From: an uncultured Neisseriaceae bacterium
Lineage (GTDB): Bacteria > Pseudomonadota > Gammaproteobacteria > Burkholderiales > UBA11063
Assembly (NCBI GenBank): GCA_937952895.1
Contig: CALFYC010000110.1
Location: forward strand, 1-49,355
Length of the DNA stretch: 49,355 bases
Direction: 5' to 3'
Shown: positions 43,561 through 49,355 of the stretch, piece after piece
Layout: each line of letters begins with the position of its first letter
Numbering within the stretch: the first letter of the stretch is position 1
Translations under genes and position numbers: made by a program
The notes under the pieces: generated by a model
What the model was told of the DNA's origin: nothing
The model's database searches: none
What the model saw: only the letters and a program-made list of their open reading frames with translations

Positions 43561-43830
43561 ATGACTCAGCTTAAAGAATTAAGAAAGCAGATTGATGCAA
43601 TTGATAAAAATATTATTGAGTGCATTGCAAGTCGGCAAAAAATTTCGCAACAAATTGGAGAATTTAAAGCATTAAATAATTTACCAATATTTGATTTAGA
43701 GCGTGAAGAATGGCTTAAAAATTATCATGCAAATTTATGTGTGGAAAATAATTTACCTTATACTTTAGTTGCTCAATTATTTGATGTAATTATAGAGTTT
43801 TCTAGAAAAAAGCAAAATAACAAATTGTAG
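43561..43830 (+). CDS. Chorismate mutase, AroQ type (monofunctional)
   Basis: Rearranges chorismate to prephenate. The 89-residue all-helical protein keeps the full E. coli-type active-site set at a constant offset: R8, R25, K36, D45, R48 and E49, in positions equivalent to R11, R28, K39, D48, R51 and E52 of the P-protein. There is no signal peptide, so it is cytoplasmic. It begins 3 bases after the dehydratase-like gene. In most Proteobacteria these two domains are fused as PheA; here they are split and in reverse order. Confidence 0.92.
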   Translation: MTQLKELRKQIDAIDKNIIECIASRQKISQQIGEFKALNNLPIFDLEREEWLKNYHANLCVENNLPYTLVAQLFDVIIEFSRKKQNNKL

Positions 43831-43841
43831 GATTAGAATAA

Positions 43842-44930
43842 ATGTCAGGAAACAGTTTTGGCCAAATATTTAAAATTACCACATGTGGAGAATCTCATGG
43901 TGGCGCATTGGCTGTTATTATTGATGGTTGTCCACCCAATATTAGTGTTACTGAAGAAGAGATTCAACTTGAATTAGATCGCCGAAAACCTGGGCAAAGT
44001 TCTATAACTACGCCCAGAAATGAAGCAGATATTATTCATATCCTATCTGGTGTATTTGAAGGTAAGACTACAGGAACGCCAATTTTATTATTAGCTTATA
44101 ATCGTGATGCAAGGTCAGAAGACTATAATGAATTAAAAAAAGTATTTCGACCATCTCATGCCGATTATACTTATTTTATGAAATATGGTATCCGCGATTA
44201 TCGTGGTAGTGGAAGAGCGAGTGCTAGAGAAACTCTTGCTAGAGTTGCAAGTGGTGCAATTGCTAAAAAATATTTATCTGAGAAATTAGGTATTGAAATT
44301 GTTAGTTATGTTGAACAGGTTGGATCGATTAAAGCCTCAATTAATCAAAATTCTGTATCATTGAAAGATGTAGAAGCAAACATTATGCGCTGTCCAGATC
44401 ATAATATAGCACCTCAAATGATTGAATTGGTAGAACACATGAAAAATACAGGAGATTCAATAGGTGGCGTAATTAAATGTGTGATTCGTAATGTTCCAGT
44501 TGGACTTGGAGATCCTGTTTTTGATAAATTACATGCTGATCTGGGAAAAGCTATGTTAAGTATTAATGCGGTAAAAGGTTTTGAGATTGGTTCAGGTTTT
44601 TCAGGAATTGAATTACCTGGTAGTTTACATAATGATGCATTTATTTTTAAAGATAATAAGGTTACTACTAAAACTAATCATGCGGGTGGAGTTCTCGGTG
44701 GAATTTCAAACGGAGAAGATATTTATTTTAGAGTGGCATTTAAGTCAGTATCCACAATTAATAAGGAGCAAGACACCCTAAATTTAGATCATCAATTAGT
44801 TAAATTAAAAGCAGATGGACGTCATGATCCATGTGTTTTGCCAAGAGCTGTGCCAGTCGTTGATGCTATGGCTGCTTTAGTAATTATGGATCACTATTTA
44901 AGACATAAAGCATACGGAACAGAAAAATAA
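43842..44930 (+). CDS. aroC: Chorismate synthase
   Basis: Makes chorismate from EPSP with reduced FMN. TTCGESHGGALAVIIDGCPP near the N-terminus, RRKPGQS, and RGSGRASARETLARVA are all family signatures. The C-terminal region has DGRHDPCVLPRAVPVVDAM. The length of 362 residues is standard. It lies 11 bases after the chorismate mutase gene and 5 bases before aroA. Confidence 0.97.
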   Translation: MSGNSFGQIFKITTCGESHGGALAVIIDGCPPNISVTEEEIQLELDRRKPGQSSITTPRNEADIIHILSGVFEGKTTGTPILLLAYNRDARSEDYNELKKVFRPSHADYTYFMKYGIRDYRGSGRASARETLARVASGAIAKKYLSEKLGIEIVSYVEQVGSIKASINQNSVSLKDVEANIMRCPDHNIAPQMIELVEHMKNTGDSIGGVIKCVIRNVPVGLGDPVFDKLHADLGKAMLSINAVKGFEIGSGFSGIELPGSLHNDAFIFKDNKVTTKTNHAGGVLGGISNGEDIYFRVAFKSVSTINKEQDTLNLDHQLVKLKADGRHDPCVLPRAVPVVDAMAALVIMDHYLRHKAYGTEK

Positions 44931-44935
44931 TAACT

Positions 44936-46240
44936 ATGCAACACTTAAATTTATCTTCAGTTTGTAAAAAAATTTATGCTAATCTAGACTTACCAGGTTC
45001 AAAAAGTATAGCGAATCGTGTTTTACCAATTGCAGCAATTGCTAATGGTGTCAGTGTTATTCATAATGTTCCTCTAGTTTCAGAAGATGTGGAGTTAATG
45101 CTGAAAGCTCTGTTAGAGCTTGGGGTAAAAATTACTTTACTTAAGAAAAATCCAAACGGCACAGCATCATATCAAATTGAGGGTTGTGATGGTGAATTCC
45201 CAGTATCTGATATAACTATATTTTGTGGTAACTCAGGAACCACAGTTCGATTTTTAGGAGCTGTTTTAGCCCTTATGCCAGGATCTTATATCGTTACTGG
45301 TATTGAGCGTATGAAAGAGCGTCCAATAGTTGATTTAGTTGATGCTCTACGCCAAATTGGAGCTAATATAACCTATCTTGAAAATCCTGGCTTTCCGCCG
45401 CTTAAATTAGAAGGGTTTTCGGATAATTTAGTTAATCAGTTAAATGTAAGTGGTAAAGTTTCAAGTCAATATTTGACTGGAATTTTAATTGCAGGAACTT
45501 TGTTAAAACGTTCTTTAACCGTTCATATTCAGGATGAATTAATTTCGCAGCCTTATGTCAATATAACTTGTGAGATTCTTAAAAAATTTGGTTTTCTAAT
45601 AAGTACAAAAGAAAAAAATTATTTGCTACCGAAAAATTTAGGCGAAAATAATAGCTTAAATGGAATTGAATATACGGTTGAGCCTGACGCTAGTTCTGCG
45701 AGTTACTTTTTGGCCATGGCAAGTTTAGCTGGTGAAATTACTGTGAATAATTTATCGGAAAGTAGCTTGCAAGGTGATAGAAATTTTGCTAAGATTCTAG
45801 CTAAAATGGGGGCAAAGGTCATATATCTAGCTAATTCAATAACCGTTAAAGCTCACCAGTTAAATGGTATAACAATTGATATGGAAGATATGCCAGATGT
45901 AGCAATGACTATTGCTGTTTTAGCTTTGTTTGCAAAGGGGCAAACAAAGATTACGGGAATTGCAAGTTGGAAAGTTAAAGAAACTGACAGATTACAAGCA
46001 ATGTATAATGAGTTAACTAAGTTAGGTGCAACTGTTATTATTACCTCATCAAGTATTTTAATTAATCCGCCGCAACAAATTAATTCAGGTATTGCCATTG
46101 ATACTTATAATGATCACCGAATGGCTATGTGTTTTTCTTTAGTAGCAGTTGCTGGAGTAGATGTGATTATTAATGATTATAATTGTGTGGCAAAAACTTT
46201 TGCTAATTATTTTGATTTATTTAAACAAATTTGTTACTAA
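44936..46240 (+). CDS. aroA: 3-phosphoshikimate 1-carboxyvinyltransferase (EPSP synthase)
   Basis: Adds the enolpyruvyl group of PEP to shikimate 3-phosphate. LPGSKSIANRVLPIAAIA near 18-35, GNSGTTVRFLGA near 96, and RMKERPIVDLVDAL are the substrate-binding motifs. DRLQAMYNELTKLGA and YNDHRMAM are in the C-terminal half. It is 434 residues. The NSGTT loop with RP downstream resembles the glyphosate-sensitive class, but that is not proven here. It is the last gene of the aro operon. Confidence 0.96.
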   Translation: MQHLNLSSVCKKIYANLDLPGSKSIANRVLPIAAIANGVSVIHNVPLVSEDVELMLKALLELGVKITLLKKNPNGTASYQIEGCDGEFPVSDITIFCGNSGTTVRFLGAVLALMPGSYIVTGIERMKERPIVDLVDALRQIGANITYLENPGFPPLKLEGFSDNLVNQLNVSGKVSSQYLTGILIAGTLLKRSLTVHIQDELISQPYVNITCEILKKFGFLISTKEKNYLLPKNLGENNSLNGIEYTVEPDASSASYFLAMASLAGEITVNNLSESSLQGDRNFAKILAKMGAKVIYLANSITVKAHQLNGITIDMEDMPDVAMTIAVLALFAKGQTKITGIASWKVKETDRLQAMYNELTKLGATVIITSSSILINPPQQINSGIAIDTYNDHRMAMCFSLVAVAGVDVIINDYNCVAKTFANYFDLFKQICY

Positions 46241-46305
46241 TGTTAATAGAGATATTTAGCTAATATCTAACTATAAAGTTAATATAGGTATACTTGAGGT
46301 CAATT

Positions 46306-47367
46306 ATGTTATCACATAATAAATTTTTAAGTTTTAATCGTGAAACTATACATCTAGGAATTCGTTCTGGAATTTTAGGCACAATTCTAAGTCTTTGGTT
46401 TGTGTTATCAGGGTCAAATAATGTTGCTTTAATTCAGGCTATTTTAGGGATGTTTATCGTTTCAATTATTGAAGCAGCCGCTTTGACCTTTACAGTTAAG
46501 ACGCGTTTAATTATAACAACTATTTTTTGTTTTCTAGCGGGTTTTGCTGGATTTATTGGTTGTGCTATTGCCGATAATTTTTTGCTTTTATCATTAATTT
46601 TATTAATATTTACTTTTATGGTTGGTGTAACTAGTTCGGAGACTGATCTAACAGCAATAAGTAGTTTATTTATTGCGAATGTTGTGATTGTAAATTCGGG
46701 ATTTCCAGCTTCAACCAAGGATTCCTTTATATATGCGGCTTCCTTCACTTTAGGTGGATTAAGCTTGGTTTTTTTTAGTTATATTCATAGTTTATTTTAT
46801 TATGTGAAATATTCAACGAAGGATTTATTAATTTATCGTCAGCGTAAAATTTTTAATTACGAAGAGCGAGATATTTTATTTGCAATTCGTATTTCAGTTG
46901 CAGTATTTTTAGCTAATGCAATTTCTCATTTTTTTAATTTACCAGAAGGTTATTGGGCACCAATGACTGCATTACTAATATTAAAAATTGATCATGATTT
47001 TTCTTGGGAGAGAATTAGTCATAGATTTTTTGGAACTATTTGGGGCAGTGTGCTTGCCATAATATTAATTTCTATCATTCATAGTAAAGTTGTTTTAGCC
47101 TTTTTGATGTTCCCAGCACTATTTTTTATTGTTATTTCTATCGCAAAACATTATGGTGCATATGTGTTTTTTTTAACAGCTATGGTTACAATTTTATTTA
47201 ATATGATAAATGACTATGGAACCAGAATTACTAAAGAACGAATTCTTGATACAGTGTTAGGGGTTGCTGCAGTTATTCTTGTTATCTATTTATTTATGCC
47301 ACTTAGCCGGATGCGCAGAAAACAGAATAATCATGACAGTAAACCTCGTAATAATATCCAAGTTTAA
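46306..47367 (+). CDS. FUSC-family inner-membrane protein
   Basis: A 353-residue protein with two blocks of membrane helices (about residues 17-170 and 195-325) separated by a short cytoplasmic loop. The second block opens FAIRISVAVFLANAIS and then PEGYWAPMTALLIL, the pattern of FUSC (aromatic-acid-exporter/YccS-like) proteins. A role in efflux of small aromatic or carboxylic compounds is possible, and its place right after the aro operon is suggestive only. The ATG at 46306 is preferred to a TTG at 46294 because GAGGT lies just upstream. Confidence 0.75.
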   Translation: MLSHNKFLSFNRETIHLGIRSGILGTILSLWFVLSGSNNVALIQAILGMFIVSIIEAAALTFTVKTRLIITTIFCFLAGFAGFIGCAIADNFLLLSLILLIFTFMVGVTSSETDLTAISSLFIANVVIVNSGFPASTKDSFIYAASFTLGGLSLVFFSYIHSLFYYVKYSTKDLLIYRQRKIFNYEERDILFAIRISVAVFLANAISHFFNLPEGYWAPMTALLILKIDHDFSWERISHRFFGTIWGSVLAIILISIIHSKVVLAFLMFPALFFIVISIAKHYGAYVFFLTAMVTILFNMINDYGTRITKERILDTVLGVAAVILVIYLFMPLSRMRRKQNNHDSKPRNNIQV

Positions 47368-47397
47368 TTTACCTGTTTAGTATAATATATCTATTAA

Positions 47398-48623
47398 ATG
47401 TTAATTACCGCAAATAATCTATTTTGGTTTCGGCGTGATTTAAGAATTACTGATAATAGGGCTTTGTATGAAGCTTTATTAAATGGGGCTACCATTTGTT
47501 GCTTCATTTGGGATAAAGAGATCTTAGGTAATTTAAAACCAGATAATCCACGAGTTAAATTTATTGACAATTCATTGCATGAACTAAATCAAAAATTGAA
47601 ACCACAAGGGACAAACTTAATTGTTGAATTAGGTGATCCTGAAAACTATCTTATAAAAGTTAATTAAACAATATGATATGAAGAATCTATATGCTAATGA
47701 GGATTATGAACCTTGGGCAATTAAGCGTGATAATCATATTGCACAAACTTTATTAAATTTGCAATGTAATTTTAGATTATTTCAAGACCAAGTTATTTTT
47801 GCTAAAGATCAAATACTGACTAAAAGTAATAAACCATATACAGTATATAGTCCATAAAAGAACATGGCTTAGCTGTTTAAATAATCGATATGTTGTAAAA
47901 TCTTATCTATCAGAAAAATATTTAACTAATATGGTGCCAATTAATAATTGTCAATTTCCAAAAATTAGTAAATTAGGTTTTAATCAAGATTTTATTAAAG
48001 TTGGTGAAAGTGGTGCAAGAGATAGATTAGAGTCTTTTGTAAGTGAAATTGATAACTATCATGTAAATCGTGATTTACCAGCAATATTTGGAACAATTTC
48101 GGTTAGAACTTTAGTTAATTTCGCACTATCTAGATTTAGTAATGGAGCGGGATTTTGGCTTAGTGAGCTAATTTGGCGGGAATTTTTTAGCCAGATTTTA
48201 TATAATTTTCCACATGTGGTAAATCAGCTATTTAAACAAAATTTATCTCAGTTAAAATATCGAAATAATATGGACTGGTTTAAATTATGATGTGAGGGAA
48301 ATACCGGGTTTCCAATAGTTGATGCTGGTATGCGTGAACTTAATCAAACTGCATTTATGCATAATCGGATTCGTATGATATGTGCATCTACTGGTTGTGA
48401 CGCACAGCCATATTTTAGGGTGTTTAATCCGCTAATACAAGCTAAGAAATTTGATCCTGAAGGTGTTTATATTAAAAGATATATTCCAGAATTAAAAGAT
48501 GTGCCCAGATGTTTTATTCATGAACCAATTAATCAAATTAACTCATACCCAGAGCCAATTGTTAATCACAAACTACAAGTACAATTAGCCCTAAAAATGT
48601 TTAGAGATATAAAAATGGATTAA
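47398..48623 (+). pseudogene. phrB: Deoxyribodipyrimidine photolyase pseudogene
   Basis: All parts of a class-I CPD photolyase are visible but broken. 47398-47664 reads LFWFRRDLRITDNRAL in frame 1. About 47672-47852 continues in another frame (NEDYEPWAIKRDN). From about 47853 a third frame runs through the FAD-binding domain. A TGA at 48288-48290 replaces the tryptophan of the expected KLWCEGNTGFPIVDAGMREL. Then ICAS joins TGCDAQPYFRVFNP directly, so about 38 residues between two Ala-Ser pairs of the family are deleted. At least two frameshifts, one nonsense codon and one deletion make this a dead gene that once repaired UV dimers. Confidence 0.92.
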
Positions 48624-48757
48624 GTATTCATTAGTAAAGCTCGCTACAATAATTTTATGCATCTCATTTTTGTTATTTAAACTCATGATATACTAACGCT
48701 TGATCTAAATCTTTTTATTGTCTATTTAATATGAGATTGCTGAAAGCTGAGAGTATT

Positions 48758-49355
48758 ATGAAAGCTTTTTTATGTGCTTTATTTCAATATATCAGTATTT
48801 TTTATTGTGCAATATTTCTGTTTTCATGTAATTCTGGGAGCTTTGCTCCAATTCAAAATAATAACGGGCAAGGTGACTCAGATGGAAATGACAGTTTTTA
48901 CACATTGGTTGTAGGGACTCCATCAGCTACAGGTGGACAAACCGGTGAATCATTTTATAATGATCTTTTACACAATGTGACGTCAACTGTTGCTTTAGCA
49001 AAGGTTCCTGTTTCAAGAATTTTATTATCTGTACAAAACCCATATGTTAATCCTGATTTATTTATAATTGGTAATACGATTAGCCAAAGTGGACTAGCTG
49101 TTCAGTTTTTTGCTAATTTAGCTCAATTATCTAACAATGAAATACAAGTATATGCTTTTTCCGATGTTGAAACAAGCAGTCAATGGGAATCATGGATTCC
49201 ACCAACAGTAAATCCAACTATTCAAAGTTGTACCAATTCTACATCAAGTGCTTATACTACAACTGAACAGGATGTTTTAAAGTCAATTTGCTGGGTAAAT
49301 TTAGTTAATCAACTAATAGCGAAAGAAAGTGGCTTAACTGGTGCGATAAATGGTA
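48758..49355 (+). CDS. Lipoprotein, 5' part (runs off the window)
   Basis: An open frame of about 199 codons continuing past the end. The start MKAFLCALFQYISIF...LFSCNSGS is a lipoprotein signal with lipidated cysteine near C24. The same C-N-S-G-S motif follows the cysteine in the GH18 lipoprotein of this window. The mature part begins with an Asn/Gly/Ser-rich linker. RILLSVQNPY and EIQVYAFSDVE then alternate in a way that could be the first strands of a TIM barrel, but no catalytic motif is reached. An in-frame ATG at 48731 is also possible. A -10-like TATACT lies at 48689-48694. Function not assigned. Confidence 0.7.
   Translation, partial: MKAFLCALFQYISIFYCAIFLFSCNSGSFAPIQNNNGQGDSDGNDSFYTLVVGTPSATGGQTGESFYNDLLHNVTSTVALAKVPVSRILLSVQNPYVNPDLFIIGNTISQSGLAVQFFANLAQLSNNEIQVYAFSDVETSSQWESWIPPTVNPTIQSCTNSTSSAYTTTEQDVLKSICWVNLVNQLIAKESGLTGAING

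Noticed and set aside
47931..48290. Separate small genes in the photolyase region
   Set aside because: The pieces align in order with one photolyase and lack their own ribosome-binding sites; they are fragments of a single pseudogene.
1..49355. CRISPR array, insertion sequence, prophage or rRNA
   Set aside because: I saw no regularly spaced repeats, transposase or integrase motifs, phage structural genes or rRNA sequence on either strand.

Overview
The window is a densely packed, strongly AT-rich bacterial chromosome segment. Several arrangements are familiar from Proteobacteria: hemA-prfA, rsmG-parA-parB, a short phosphatidylserine decarboxylase next to pssA, and a HIT gene leading into tatABC. 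The last two fit Betaproteobacteria best, and an AT-rich Neisseriales-like lineage is my guess. There is no rRNA here to settle it. I see no tRNA gene, insertion sequence, prophage or CRISPR array.

Layout. 1-4483 (+) holds a tightly overlapping run: hemA 3' end, prfA, a HAD phosphatase, rsmG, parA and parB. 4484-13059 (+) is an arginine module. It opens with a promoter and leader region, followed by argF, a decayed argJ remnant, argH, argG, carA and carB. CarA and CarB carry several motifs typical of eukaryotic CPS I/CAD enzymes rather than of the usual bacterial form. 13060-13909 has no recognisable gene. 13910-23234 (-) is a leftward array running from pyrH through a POT peptide transporter, guaA, the penicillin-binding protein 1A gene, psd and pssA to an amino-acid permease. 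23667-25366 (+) is a self-contained GH18 chitinase-like lipoprotein gene with its own promoter and a strong terminator. A broken TauE-type permease follows.

26068-28946 (-) holds HIT, tatA, tatB, tatC and a CPA2 antiporter. tatA is only 54 codons long. 29157-32022 (+) carries a DUF945 protein and an LplT-like MFS protein. 32006-33699 (-) is tsaD plus thiamine diphosphokinase. 34062-39410 (+) looks like an accessory operon. It contains an unrecognised 307-residue protein, an MFS carrier, a polytopic hybrid histidine kinase with two C-terminal receiver domains, and a secreted NlpC/P60-like (YiiX/C92) protein. Two tandem paralogous four-cysteine secreted proteins of unknown family follow it. 40828-46240 (+) is a compact shikimate/aromatic operon: aroB, DAHP synthase, a divergent stand-alone prephenate-dehydratase-like protein, a separate chorismate mutase, aroC and aroA. 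A FUSC-family membrane protein, a multiply broken photolyase gene and the 5' part of another lipoprotein close the window.

Genes working together. carAB, argF, argG and argH turn ornithine into arginine, but the ornithine-producing argJ between them is dead. The aro operon takes DAHP to chorismate and onward towards prephenate. Psd and PssA make phosphatidylethanolamine. TatABC form one export machine. Three clear pseudogenes (argJ, tauE-like, phrB) indicate ongoing gene loss. Six independent promoter candidates share an extended -10 element (TGN followed by TATAAT or TACAAT).
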